From the NCBI RefSeq assembly GCF_002127325.2, contig NC_035447.2, positions 30,315,249-30,379,248 on the forward strand: 64,000 nucleotides of DNA. Direction: 5' to 3'. The position numbers were made by a program, and so were the translations under genes. This DNA is from Helianthus annuus (taxonomy: Eukaryota > Streptophyta > Magnoliopsida > Asterales > Asteraceae). Under the pieces are notes generated by a model that saw only the letters and a program-made list of their open reading frames with translations, was not told the DNA's origin and ran no database searches. This document shows positions 1 to 11,939 of this stretch, piece after piece; the stretch's first letter is position 1; every line of letters starts with the position of its first letter.

Positions 1-2745
1 CTCCTTACGTTAAACATGCCGTTGTAAAGTACTCGTAAATCATAGTAACATGTATTTTACCCCTGCAGTTAAGTAAACTGAAAACAGTTAGAGAAAAGGG
101 GGACATGAACTCACAGTGAATGCGTATCTCTACCAAGTAATCCGAATATCCGAAGCTGTGCAACGACCTACAGGTGCTAATTCTATTAGACGGATGGCCG
201 TGCCTTAGCTTTATAACTTACATTTTTAGGAGACGGTTAGACAACCGTTTCGTGTACATACTTGGTATTTTACTTTCCTTCCCAAGGATGGGGGATTTAA
301 ATACATGTGTATTTATACTATCTCATTAAGTCCCACTTAATATATTTTTATTTCTCTTTCCAAAATATAATTATTTTTCTCAAAAATAATATATTTTCTC
401 TTTACATAATACTTTCCAAAATAATACGTTGACATCATACGTGTTGGTGAATATTTCCGCGTAATGCGTAAGTTACGTTTTAATGATTAGGTGGTAATAG
501 AAATTACCGTTGTAACTTTTATGCTTGTCGTATAAGCGTTTGTATTATTTTGGGTTTGACAAGTTAGTAAATATTATTTTTACTCTAAAAATAATATTTA
601 TACATTTTCACAAAATAATCATAAACAGTGTTGTGACAAAATATATTTACCGAATATATATTTATCACGTTTAGTTTTGTGAAAATCCCACCTCCGATTA
701 TTTAATAAATAAAGTTATGGCGAAAAATATATATTCGTAAATATTTCCAAAAATAATTCTAACACTTGTAAATAACTCTAAGTGTTAGATTTTAGAAAAA
801 TTTCGCCAGAGTTTCCCCTGTAACTGGAGGTGGCCACGCTTTCAAGCGTATCATTTTCTTTTACAAAATCACTTCTTTTATTTCAATCAATCGATTTCCA
901 ACGAAATAAACAAGTTTCAATACTTCAAATTAGTAGACTAGTATGTAAAATCACAATATTACATGAACTTGTAGTTTTTCTAAAACTATTATGTAGATCT
1001 CGTTATATTTAGTGGATCTATGTATAAAATAGTTTGGTCTTGCAAAAACCCCGTTTTTGGAACAAATCACTCTTTACAACTTCCGACAATTTTTATAAAA
1101 ATTGTTATTTTGTCGGATCTTTCATTTTATAAGTGTTTCTACACTTGTAGACTATAAAAATCACATTTGTTAACATGTTATACAACTTTTATAAAACATG
1201 ATTTTCTCGACACCCGGTCCTACGAATATACCACTTGTACATACGTAGATCGGCTCGTTTTAAACACTATTTTTCATGTTGAAACACTTTTACACAAGTT
1301 CATGTTTCCCGTGTGGTGGAGTTTCACCTTTTAACCCTTGTACTGCTAGAAACAAGTGTATGTCAAGATTCGGGATCTTAACAAAGTCGGGTTATACGAT
1401 GATAAGAGCCACCACATCATAGATCGGGCCATAATAACCAACATATTCAAATACTACGACATTTACACGCGTTATATGCTTTTAACCAACGTTTTTCATG
1501 TTTTAGTAGACTTTTTAGATTCGAATAGTGGGTTACCGACATTTATCCGTCAAAAATCCTTTTAACCACTTTAGATACGATTAAAAACGAGTTTTAAACA
1601 ATATACCTCTAGCTCGAGGCTAGGGAAGAATCTAGTCGAAAACGGCGTGGATAAAAGCAAATGCACGAGGTCCTTTAGCTTCCGCTTGCTCCGAGCTTCG
1701 TTGTATGTGATCCCCGTCACTAGTATGTGCTTGGAATGGATGAAGCAAAACCGAAAAATGGATGGGTGGTGGGGTGTGTTCTCGGCCGAGAGGGAGCCCA
1801 AGGGAGAGAGAGAGTGTTGTGTTGGTGAGTGTGTGTTCTTGTGAGTGAGAGAGAGAGTTATTTATAGAGATTTCAAGCTCCATCGTCCAACGGTTCTCGA
1901 GTCGTTTAGATGTCCGCGTAATCAAATATAAAATATTAAAAGTGTACCACCTAGTTCCATCCCAATGGAACCGGCCCAAGGGGTGTGGGGTCGCCCGGTT
2001 GGGTCTCGATCGTGCAGTTACAGTTTAGTTAAGTTAAGTTGGTTAACTTTAAGGTCTAACCCCGTTAGTTGTTTAATGCGTAAAAAGGCGGGTGTTAGGG
2101 TAATCAGGGACCCTAACTGGCTCAGAAAAATACTAACAATAGTTCTGGCAATATTTTTATGTTCCGGGTATTGTCCGGTTGTTCGGTCGGATAGGAATCC
2201 GTTAAAGTGCTTAAGATATCCTTTAAGCGTCGTAAGTAATATTTTTAGCGACACAATTTATTCAGCAAAGTGTCGGGAATAATTCTTTGTATTTTGGCAC
2301 TTTATTACTTAGCTAGAAGCTAGTGTGTAAATAAAAGTGCTGTGTTCCGTGCTTAAAGTACGTTTTAGGCACATCCAATCTCTGTATCTTATTCCTAGAG
2401 ACGCAATTATACAACCCTTGTATCTCTACACACACTATGGGTGTAGTAAAATAATTCTGGCTCATTCAGGCCCTTAGAGGCAGTGTCTGCCTGATGCTGG
2501 TTATATCAGCATGTGCAATAGGTTATCCGTTCAAATGCTACTGTGCTTTTGTGCATCATGTTTGTCACTAGAGTTCAGTAAATAAATAATGTAGTGACAG
2601 GAAAAATCAAAGTATGATGCAGACATGTACATGTATCAACAATCAAGTAGCAGTTTATCAGAAATCTCAGTTAAGCACAGTAATTAGGCAACAGTTAATA
2701 GCTAATTAAGTCGTACGGATACCTGGTTTTGTGAGGGTTGTCACA
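1..2745 (-). mobile_element. Partial LTR of a minus-strand gypsy-like retrotransposon (cut by window start)
   Basis: Read on the minus strand, the block opens at 2745 with TGTGACAACCCTCAC, a plant LTR start. It has a TATA box (TATAAATA, plus positions 1859-1866) followed by a CT/CA-rich leader-like stretch, and near the window start a U5-like region containing CACTGTGAGTTCATG. The 3' end of the LTR, and any internal region, lie left of base 1. No long ORF is present; the short frames at 1571-1979 lie in the promoter/leader and look fortuitous. The 5' LTR of the plus-strand element resumes at 2746, so this LTR appears to be inserted there. Superfamily is inferred from LTR style only. Confidence 0.55.
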
Positions 2746-4525
2746 GCTTGAGCCAACTCACCAAACACTCTAATGGTTATGCGGTTCAAGATTCGGATTC
2801 TACCCACGTGGTTCACCGTCTCCGGATTAAACGTCAAACCGCCATTCCGAACCGTTCACTGACCGGATTTGGGTGATTCATGTCCGAGCAGGAGAAACAC
2901 GTAAGAACGAAGGTTCCCTAGTTAAGCTCGTTGACAAACTACCTCAATATAACGCCAGATAATCAGAGCAGCCAATTGTTAGACGAACAGGCCGACCAGG
3001 TCAGGATGCTGGCCGAACGGTTAGGCTGCTCGAACGAACAACCCAACCGATCGGACATGCCAGCCAAACGACCAAGCCAGCCGATCGACTAGCATATGGC
3101 CCCACACTTAACAATTTCATGAAGTATGGTATTGAACGAGGTACTGTTCGATCGAACAGCTGTTCGTCAACATTACTCCTCGGATCATGAGATACTATGC
3201 TTCAACACTTAGTCGATTTTCAATTAGTTTGTCATATAGGAATGCCACCCGATCGAGCATGCTATTCGATCGAGTAGGCTGTTCGAACGAGTGACATCCT
3301 GATGAGGACTACTACTGAAGTTACTAACCGATCGGTTATGCCGACCGATTAAACGGATCGTTCGATCGATCGACCTGAAAGGTAAGAACACTTCAGTGTT
3401 CTCAAATACTACAATGACAACTTCAAAAGGACAAGCCATCATACACAAACACATCCTTCACAAAGGAAGAAACAATCCACTCGAACAGTCCAAACGAACG
3501 AGCCTACCGGCCGATCGGACAGGCTGCCCGAAAGGATTGTCCAGCCGAACGAACAACCCACTCGATCGAACCAACTGGTAGATCGACCAGGTTGTCCAAC
3601 CCACTTACACTTGTTTCCATTCTACGTGTTATTCATCGTTATGCTATCGAACTGTTCAGGCTAACCCTACTCCCAAGCGCTCCCTTCAATCTATCAAATC
3701 AATCGCTGTGAGTATACTCGATCCCTTTTTGCTTTTAGCACTTTTGGGTGTTACATACGTTACTTATCAAAATCACTATCGAACACACTACTCAATTGTT
3801 TGAACGCTAACCAAATCGCATGTATTACGTGACTAAATGAATGCTTGTTGATTGTGTTTACACGTGGAATGCTGTCTACCTGCCTTAACGACGTAGTACT
3901 ATAGTTTGGACTCAGCACCCGTTCACACGGGGGTTGTTAAGGACAATTACTTGCATGGATTACGGTGGTAATCATGTATTGCGAACCGTCTCGGACGGTC
4001 AACCCGCAGTCATTGGTATCGATAGGTCCATGTCGATAATTAACATGCTTCGTTTTCCTCTGTGTATGTGCTGGTTATGCGTAAACTATTTCAAACTCTA
4101 TATGCTATTATCAAACTTGTATGCTCACCTTTACATTATATGTATTGACTTTATTTTAACGTATGTGACAGGTGTTTAAGATGTTTGCTTGCTAGGAAAG
4201 CGAGGCTAGAATAAAGCTCTAGAGGCCCCCAACAAATAGTTGTCTGTCAGGAAAGAGCAACTAGAGCATAGTTGTCTATAGATCTTGTCAGGCTGGGTCT
4301 TTAGGAGCATTTGAACAATATTTATTTGTCTTATTTAAATCTGAGTTGTCAGAACAGAATATTTGACTAGTTGTTATCTGTAATAATTTGTTTGTTATTT
4401 GGGAGACGGTATGGGACGTGTCAATTTAAACTGAATAGTGATGATAATTGTTATGGAAACTTCTGGACAATCTGTTTCGCTCAGTGCCATGCCCCGATGA
4501 TTCCGCCATCGGTTGGGGTGTGACA
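2746..4525 (+). repeat. 5' LTR (3' portion) of the plus-strand gypsy element
   Basis: The block ends GGTGTGACA at 4525, three bases before the primer site. From 3083 it matches 21180-22579. The region 2746-3560 is rich in CCGATCGG/GTTCGATCGAAC-type short inverted motifs, and 3700-3780 has the GTGAGTATACTCGATCCC-like stretch typical of Asteraceae LTR R/U5 regions. The part 2746-3082 has no visible counterpart in the 3' LTR, where an insertion or deletion has removed it. There is no coding capacity. Confidence 0.7.
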
Positions 4526-4528
4526 GAT

Positions 4529-4541
4529 TGGTATCAGAGCC
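4529..4541 (+). promoter_or_regulatory. Primer-binding site, initiator tRNA-Met type
   Basis: TGGTATCAGAGCC, the complement of the 3' end of plant initiator tRNA-Met, begins three bases after the LTR end at 4525. It fixes the 5' LTR boundary and the sense of the surrounding element. Confidence 0.9.
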
Positions 4542-4787
4542 ATAACTATAGGGAATTAGGCAGGACACGACCTAGTCCGGGTCGCTGTCTTAGAGACCTA
4601 GACTATAGTTAGGAACCAACAGACCAAGCTTATATGCCTCATTATTCTTGCTTTGCACTACACTGCTATCGCCTAATCATCTGACACCGAACAAGTAATT
4701 TGGTCGAGATTAGGTGTGAAAGCCTCAAAACTCTCGACTAAATTATTTGTTCCGGCTGCAATTTATTCACAAATGGGAGGAGGTTAT
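4542..4787 (+). other. 5' leader, first part, of the plus-strand gypsy element
   Basis: Untranslated leader between primer site and gag. It is cut after the target site GTTAT (4783-4787) by the minus-strand element and resumes at 13779. The two sides share a short related motif (GGTGTGAAAGCCTCAAAACT on the left, a similar stretch around 13790-13815 on the right), as in leaders that carry internal duplications. Confidence 0.7.
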
Positions 4788-6180
4788 TGTCACGGCCCCC
4801 GACCCGGTTTGACCCGTTTCAGGAGCCGCGGGACAGAAATCCTGTGATATTTATTTATGTGATTTTAGCAGCGGAAATTTTAACATCAGGATCGTTATAA
4901 AGCTAAAAACTTTTCCTGATTATTTTATTTCACAACTCGGGATAAAACCCCGATAATTTACAATAATAAGATTTTTCTGATAAATCTTTATTTCAAAACA
5001 TATTTCTTTATTTTATACTGAGCCACTATCTTAAGCTTGAAATGCTCCCCGGCACTTTTCCTGAATTACAGTAGATCACCTGAAACATGTTTGAAAAAGG
5101 TTTTGTCAGCGGGGAAATACTGAGTGAATCATTCAGTTTACTGAAAACGACACATTTGTTATAATTCACAGTATTAAGAGTTTTTACATATGTTTCTTAT
5201 CAACCAACTACCCACAGTATTTGTCACTCGACCGGATCTGTGACTGTGGTCATATCACCATTGGCTGCCCCAATGAATGACGTATATCACTTAATTTTAG
5301 GTTCGCCCACCTAATGTGATTAAAACTGTAGTAATGTGCACAATACCCCACATACTGGCTGTAATTTGGTGATTACATAAACTTAATCACTGTAATTTAT
5401 AACTTTGAAAATAACTTTGGAGTATTGTAAAACATTTGATAAAAAGAGAATGACTCACATTGCAGATTTAACACGGACATAATATGATTTAGCCTTGTTA
5501 ACCTAATTTCAATAATAATGCACACAAAACCGGGTTAGTGATCAATACAGCAGTCACGATAACTCACGAGATCAAATTCTCACAATGAACGACAAAGTGC
5601 GATACTTAAACATTCATCGAATTAACGACGAACGACAAAGTACAACCCTAATGTAGGCGGCACTTAAACATCCTTTGGATATATTGATCTCGGAAAATGA
5701 ATCGTAATAGCGATCGAGTAATTACCCTGTTTTGCGGCAGCGATTCAAAAGCAGTGTGTGTTTAATTGTGATAATTTGGTGCTAATTCGAAGTACAGACA
5801 ACAACTTTGCGTCGTTTCAACTTCTAATTTCAAGTCCCAAGGTCGGCTATTTATAGTGAATTTTGGGACTCCCTTACGGACCGTATGGCTTTTCCCTTTA
5901 CGGTCCGTAAAGGGTGCAGTCTATATACCTATGCTAGCTGGTTTCGGGACTAGCTTAGCTGACTCACTTTTAAATTCAGTTTCTACTGTGACAACGAATT
6001 TAGTTGATAATTATCAACTAGGGGTTTACCCCCCCCCCCCTGAGTTTTAGGGGCCCTGATCCTGATTCTGATTGTTCCGAAAATTTTAGGGTTAGTGCGG
6101 AATTACTTGGGTGTCTCAATTAGGGTTTCCTTATTGACTAATTATCATTCTAATTATAAATTTTAATGAGAGTTGTTACA
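4788..6180 (-). repeat. 3' LTR of the minus-strand gypsy element
   Basis: A 1393-bp LTR running TGTCACGG...GTTGTTACA on the plus strand, nearly identical to 12387-13773. It contains a poly-C run near 6030-6041 that is several bases longer than in the other copy. The small frame at 5856-6050, with its twin at 13455-13643, exists only because the LTRs are duplicated. Confidence 0.95.
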
Positions 6181-6193
6181 TCCTCCCCACCTT
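6181..6193 (-). promoter_or_regulatory. Polypurine tract of the minus-strand gypsy element
   Basis: The minus strand reads AAGGTGGGGAGGA directly next to the 3' LTR. This is the expected position of the plus-strand primer for reverse transcription, and it overlaps the end of the pol stop codon at 6192-6194. Confidence 0.8.
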
Positions 6194-9100
6194 AAGAAAA
6201 ATCTCGTCCTCGAGATTCATTGAAATAGATGAGGGTACTTCGCTTCATTTCTGACTCCAATTCCCAAGTATATTCTGGTCCTCTTTTTGAATTCCATTTG
6301 ACTTTCACCAGTACTAGTCGCTTGTGTTTGAGAAACTTGATTTTCTTATCTTCTATTTGTAAGGGTTTCTCTATGAATTTCAGCTTTTCATTTACCTCCA
6401 CATCTTGAAGAGGTACTACCAGGGATTCGTCTGATAGACATTTCTTAAGATTAGATACATGAAATACATCATGTACTCCAGCTAGTTCTTCTGGTAGTTG
6501 TAAGCGATAAGCAACTGGTTCGATTTGTTGAATCACTGGGAATGGTCCAACATATCTTGGACTCAGTTTTCCTTTCTTACCAAATCGTACTACTCCTTTC
6601 CAAGGAGATACTTTCAAAAGTACTTTGTCTCCTATCTGGAATTCGAGTGGCTTGCGGCGATTGTCTGCATAGCTCTTTTGGCGATCTCGAGCCGTCTTTA
6701 GTCTTTCCTTGATTTGTGTTATCTTGTCAGTGGTTTCTTGCACGATTTCTGGACCTGATAATTGACTTTCTCCTATTTCTGCCCAACATACTGGAGTTCT
6801 GCACTTGCGTCCATACAGTGCTTCAAATGGAGCAGCATCAATGCTTGAGTGATAACTATTATTATAGGAGAATTCGATTAATGGTAAATGGTTATCCCAA
6901 TTACCTCCAAAGTCAATTACACATGCTCGGAGCATGTCTTCTAGGGTTTGGATCGTCCTTTCACTTTGTCCGTCTGTTTGTGGATGATATGCAGTACTTA
7001 AATTGAGTCGGGTTCCCATTGATTCTTGGAAACTTGTCCAGAAACGGGAAGTGAAACGACTATCTCTATCCGATACAATGGAGAGTGGAACTCCATGTAA
7101 GGATACTATTTCATCTACGTACAACTTGGCTAACCTTTCCATGTTAAAGGTTTCCTTTATTGGTAGAAAATGAGCGGATTTGGTTAATCGGTCTACGATC
7201 ACCCAAATGGCATCATTACCTTTTCTGGTTTTGGGTAACTTAGTAACAAAGTCCATTGTTATGAGTTCCCATTTCCATACAGGCATTTCTAATTGTTGTA
7301 GCAGACCTGAAGGTTTCTGATGTTCGGCTTTAACTTGTGAACAAGTTAGACACTTAGATACGTATTCGGCTATATCCTTCTTCATTCCTATCCACCAGAA
7401 ATTCTTTCTTAAATCTTGGTACATCTTATTGTTTCCTGGATGTACAGTATACCTAGATTTATGAGCTTCGTCTAAAATCTTTGACCTTAAATTTCCCTGT
7501 TTAGGTACCCAAATTCTGCTTTTGTGGAATTTCCAAATTCCATCATTTCCTTGTTCCAATTCTTTTAGGTAACCTTTCATTCCTTCGGCATCGTCCTTGA
7601 TTGCCGTTTCCTGAATTTCCTTTAATTGTTCCATTAAATCTACTTGTAGATTTATTCTAAGGGCACGGACTCGCCTTTGCTTCTCATGATACTTACGACT
7701 TAAGGCGTCTGCGACTACGTTTGCCTTTCCTTCGTGATATTGAATATCACAGTCGTAATCACTCAGGATTTCCATCCATCTTCTTTGCCTCATGTTTAAC
7801 TCTTTTTGCCCAAATATATACCTTAAACTCTTATGATCTGTATAAATAGTAAACTTACTTCCATACAGATAATGTCTCCATATCTTAAGGGCAAAAACTA
7901 TAGCGCCTAATTCTAAATCATGAGTCGTATAGTTTTCTTCGTGCTTTTTCAATTGTCTGGAAGCATACGCAATTACCTTCTTGCGTTGCATTAACACACA
8001 TCCATATCCTAATTTTGAAGCATCACAATATACCTCAAAATCTTCTGTTCCTTCTGGTAAGGCTAAGATTGGAGCATTGGTTAATTTCTGCTTTAAGATT
8101 CTGAAGGCTTCTTCTTGTTTAGGTCACCACTCAAACTTAGTGGCTTTACAGGTTAGCTTAGTTAATGGTATAGCTATCTTGGAAAAATCCTTAATAAACT
8201 GTCTATAATATCCAGCTAATCTTATAAAACTTCTAATATCCATTGCAGTTTACTGAATCTTCCAATTGGTAATTGCTTCTATCTTAGCAGGATCTACGTG
8301 AATACCTTCGTGATTCACCATGTGTCCTAAGAATTGCACTTCTTGTAGCCAAAATTCACACTTTGAGAATTTAGCGTACAACTTTTCTTTTCTTAACAAA
8401 GTTAAGAATGCATGCAAGTGCTGACAATGTTCGACCTGACTTTTTGAATAAATAAGTATATCGTCTATGAAAACAATTACAAATTTATCCAAATATGGTT
8501 TACAGATCCTGTTCATCATGTCCATAAATGCTGCAGGTGCATTAGTTAATCCAAAGGGCATGACTGTAAACTCATAATGTCCATAGCTAGTTCTAAAAGC
8601 AGTTTTAGGTATGTCTTCTTCTTGAACCTTTAATTGATGATATCTGGAGCGCAAGTCTATCTTAGAAAAATATTTAGCGCCTTGTAATTGATCAAAAAGA
8701 TCATCAATCCTAGGTAATGGGTATCGATTCTTAATTGTTACCTTATTCAATTCTCTATAATCGATACACATTCTCATCGATCCATCTTTCTTTTTCACAA
8801 ACAACACTGGTGCACCCCAAGGGGATGAACTAGGTTATATAAATCCTTTGCTTAGTAATTCATCTAATTGCTTTTTCAATTCTAACATTTCGGTAGGAGC
8901 TAATCGATAGGGTGCCTTGGCTATCGGTGTAGTTCCTGGAATTAGATGAATCCTAAATTCTACCTCCCTATCTGGTGGTAACCCAGGTAAATCTTCCGGA
9001 AATACATCTGGGTATTCTGAGACTACAGGAATTTCCTTAAGTTCTTTTCCTTTAGTACAAATGATTACTGAAATCATATATACTATTCCTTGTTTCCGTT

Positions 9101-9553
9101 CATAATTAGCAACTTTCATTACTGATATGAACTTTAGCGGCTTTTGAGGTTTATCTCCTGTAATCATGATTACTTTCCCAGTAGGTGATTGAATTTCTAT
9201 AGAGTTTCTATCACAAATAATTTGAGCATGGTTGGCTATTAACCAATCCATTCCTAACACAACATCAAATTCAGCTAATTTCATAGGCAATAGGTTTGCA
9301 GCAAATTTATGACCTGAGAGTTCTATTTCTACTTTTTGCAAAACCTGATTGATTTTTACTGAACTCCATCTGCGGTTTCGACTGTAAAAATCTGCCTAAC
9401 GGTAGTTAAGGGTAACTTAAGAGCTTGACAGAATGAAGTATTTATAAAACTTTGGTTTGCACCAGAGTCAAATAATACTTTTGCATAAACGTTGTGAACT
9501 AAAAACGTACCGGCTATCACATCCGGAATGAGCTCTGCTTCTTGAGTGGTTAG
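6192..9553 (-). pseudogene. Broken pol: protease, RT, RNase H, integrase, chromodomain
   Basis: In element sense the protease comes first (LFDSGANQSF, about 9360-9551), immediately after the gag stop and in the same frame as gag. Near 9353 a single-base shift moves reading to the frame of the 9341-8835 segment, which ends KGFI-stop (8835). RT follows: [31 protein letters not shown] and the catalytic [10 protein letters not shown]. Stops at 8250-8252 and 8124-8126 sit between RT and RNase H ([16 protein letters not shown]). The 601-residue remainder is open and carries the integrase zinc finger (HPGNNKMY...CLTCSQVK), catalytic-core blocks ([26 protein letters not shown]) and a C-terminal chromodomain-like end ([18 protein letters not shown]). 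The RT-to-end frame is shared, so substitutions rather than indels did most damage. It is not translatable as one protein. Confidence 0.92.
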
Positions 9554-10651
9554 CTAGAATGCTCTGGCATTCTTCTTAGTAGCTCCTTCGGTCGCTTTGG
9601 GTTTGTTGTCTACTGGGTTGGCTAACTTAGGACATTCTGTTTTGAAATGTCCGGCTTCTCCACAATTGTAACAAATTATGGATTTCTTCCTGCAATTTTC
9701 TTCACGATGTCCTATCGTTTTGCAAAAATTGCAAAGTTTGTTACATTTTCCAAAATGTTTCTTTTTGCAAATTTTGCAGAATGGTTGTGCTGAAGACTGC
9801 TCTGCTCCTCTTTTCTTGAAATTACTACTATTACCCACCCTAAATCCTTGGGTAATTTTCTGGGCTAATTCCTTCTTCCTGTCTTCATCTCTTGTGCGTA
9901 TCAGTTCATCGGTTAGGGTGTTAGCTAATTCTACTGCATCGTCAATAGTGCGAGGTCTCGCAGCTTTAACGATATTTCGAATTTCGCTAATTAATCCCCA
10001 AATATAGCGAGAAATGAGTACCGGTTCTGGCGAAGCCAGGTTAGGTACCATTCTAGAATATTCGAAGAATGTCGAAGTATAACCACGACAATCCACACCT
10101 AACATCCGATGAGTTAGGAACTTATTTGCCATTTGTTCCTTTTCATACTCAGGACAAAATTTTCTTTCTACGAGATTTTTAAATTCTTCCCAAGTCATAG
10201 CATAAGCCCTATCTCTTCCTTTAGCTTGTAACACAGTGTTCCACCATTCGAGTGCTCCTTCTTTAAACAGATTTGATGCGTACCTGACCTGATCATCTTT
10301 GGCACACTTACTTATTGCAATTACTGCTTCGGTTTTCTCTAACCAACGCAGTGATGCAGTTGCCCCTTCATTGCCTGCAAATTCAGTGGGTTTACAAGCA
10401 AGGAATTCTTTGAAAGTGCAACCAAGTGTTGTAGCCTTCCGTTTCTTAGGGAGCGGCGTGTGCTGGGATTCATTATCATGATTAACATGATTATGGCCAC
10501 CGTTTATACTATTACTGAAGTTATCTTCAGTAGTACGTTTACTAGGAATGATATGTTGTGGTTCGATTGGACTTTTTACAGCAGCAACAAATGCTGGAAT
10601 AGCATTGGCTATCCCTTGAGCAACAATATTTTCAATATCTTGTCTAGTCAT
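9554..10651 (-). CDS. gag: Gag polyprotein of the minus-strand gypsy element
   Basis: A 365-residue open frame. The capsid-like region (about residues 80-230) has the gypsy gag signature FKEFLACKPTEFAG, WLEKTEAV, ALEWWNTV and KFCPEYEKEQ. The nucleocapsid end has cysteine clusters, including a canonical CCHC knuckle (CYNCGEAGHFKTEC) preceded by CKICKKKHFGKC and CNFCKTIGHREENC. The stop TAG at 9554-9556 directly precedes the protease frame (LTTQEAELIPDV), so it may be a CAG-to-TAG mutation in an originally continuous gag-pol frame. The start used is the ATG at 10651. A further ATG at 10719 begins a short peptide (MANSGNEPVNEVNQSEQ) in another frame that may be the true N-terminus, separated by an indel. 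Confidence 0.88.
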   Translation of the reverse strand: MTRQDIENIVAQGIANAIPAFVAAVKSPIEPQHIIPSKRTTEDNFSNSINGGHNHVNHDNESQHTPLPKKRKATTLGCTFKEFLACKPTEFAGNEGATASLRWLEKTEAVIAISKCAKDDQVRYASNLFKEGALEWWNTVLQAKGRDRAYAMTWEEFKNLVERKFCPEYEKEQMANKFLTHRMLGVDCRGYTSTFFEYSRMVPNLASPEPVLISRYIWGLISEIRNIVKAARPRTIDDAVELANTLTDELIRTRDEDRKKELAQKITQGFRVGNSSNFKKRGAEQSSAQPFCKICKKKHFGKCNKLCNFCKTIGHREENCRKKSIICYNCGEAGHFKTECPKLANPVDNKPKATEGATKKNARAF

Positions 10652-10975
10652 ATATTGATCCCTGGATGTTGCTCCGACTGATTAACCTCATTTACTGGTT
10701 CATTACCACTATTTGCCATCTGATGATATATAATAATTTTTATTAGTATTTGATAAATAGTAATCATACATAAACAATCAGACAATTTATAATACACGTA
10801 TAGTCAAAACTATCGATTTCTCGATTCTATTTCATATCCGTTATAGTATGCATCACTACACACAGATATTTTACAAAGTTTTATTTGGAGTTATGTTACA
10901 GACTGATTTCACTATTTACTATACTATTACACAACTATAGTTTTACCACCTTTCTATCCCTCACCATTTGTTGTT
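10652..10975 (-). other. Spacer between accessory ORF B and gag
   Basis: About 320 bp, AT-rich, between the stop of the upstream accessory ORF and gag. It holds the out-of-frame ATG at 10719 that opens a gag-like N-terminal peptide. I see nothing else recognisable. Confidence 0.5.
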
Positions 10976-11776
10976 CTAAAAACGCATTTCCCTTTCATCA
11001 TACTTCCAAGCAATCTGTCCCCCTATCTCCCTGATTCTATTCCCTGCATCCATCAACTCTTCACCGAAATGACGAAGTTCAGCCATATTCTCAGTGCTCA
11101 TTGGTGGATTAGGTAGGGGTTCTGGATCGAATTGCGGAAGGAAGGAATAAGGGTCGTTGACAATATTTTGAAATTGCCAATCATTCGTCCACCATTCTTC
11201 CATTTCTATAGGTTGAGCGTGGACTATTGGTTCTGGGATTGCTGGTGCAAAATTCATAAGGAGTGGATTTTCACTAGGATAGGTAAAAACATTTGTATTG
11301 ACAGGCTGAATAGTTTCACAGTTTGCCAATAGAAAATCTATTTCATCCTGAAAAGTTATTCCCTGGTTTTGGTTTTGATTGGAGCTCTCTCCGATTTCTA
11401 TCTGTGTTGGCCTAGAACCTTGCCCTACTTCCATTTCTATTTCTTGAGAATATTCCTCAAACTGTATTCCCATTTGCCTAGTATCTTCCTCGACTTCAGT
11501 TTCCATTTCCGGCTGTTTACCAGTTTCTTTTGCTATTTCTAAAGGATTGTTTATTTTAGAAAGTTTTGGGACTGGCTTTTTTCTACGGATACAATGTCCC
11601 CACATGTAATTCTTCTTTTTCTTTCGTTTTGGCTTTGTCAAAGGTGGAGCATGGAATTCTGCAGGTTGGTCCACATCAGCAAAATATCCAGTAAACTCTT
11701 GGGAAACTTCTATATTCACCGGGTAAAGATTGAGGTTCTGAAAAGCTTCAGATATCTCGCTCATGCTGTGTAGCAT
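10976..11776 (-). CDS. Accessory ORF B of the gypsy element, unknown function
   Basis: A 266-residue open frame from the ATG at 11776, in the same sense as gag and upstream of it. I do not recognise the family. The visible layout is a hydrophilic N-terminus, a basic patch around residues 48-71 (KPKRKKKKN...RRKKPVPK) that resembles a nuclear localisation signal, a long acidic and Q/N-rich middle (METEVEED, EIEMEVGQG, SSNQNQNQG), then a proline-rich stretch with EEWWTNDWQF and a C-terminal helix-like segment (MAELRHFGEELMDAG). There is no zinc knuckle, protease or membrane segment. It stays open over 800 bp while pol next door has four stops, which argues it is or was recently coding. A role in trans-regulation or nuclear targeting would be pure inference. 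Confidence 0.6.
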   Translation of the reverse strand: MLHSMSEISEAFQNLNLYPVNIEVSQEFTGYFADVDQPAEFHAPPLTKPKRKKKKNYMWGHCIRRKKPVPKLSKINNPLEIAKETGKQPEMETEVEEDTRQMGIQFEEYSQEIEMEVGQGSRPTQIEIGESSNQNQNQGITFQDEIDFLLANCETIQPVNTNVFTYPSENPLLMNFAPAIPEPIVHAQPIEMEEWWTNDWQFQNIVNDPYSFLPQFDPEPLPNPPMSTENMAELRHFGEELMDAGNRIREIGGQIAWKYDEREMRF

Positions 11777-11939
11777 ATATGCAAAATGCACAGAAATGCT
11801 AAGTTAAAACTTTGGAACAAAGTTTAACAAATAAACATCGAAGTTTTATTGCATACTATTTGTACAAAATAACAGGAAAGAACACACTCAGATTTATTTA
11901 TTTATTTACTGAGAAGTTCTATTACTAGACTTAGGGTAT

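Noticed and set aside
1571..1979. Minus-strand frames in the first LTR as genes
   Set aside because: They overlap the TATA box and CT-rich leader of an LTR and show no domain or codon signal.
5856..6050. A 62-64 residue frame present twice (also 13455-13643) as a conserved small gene
   Set aside because: The two copies are identical because they lie in the paired LTRs of one element.
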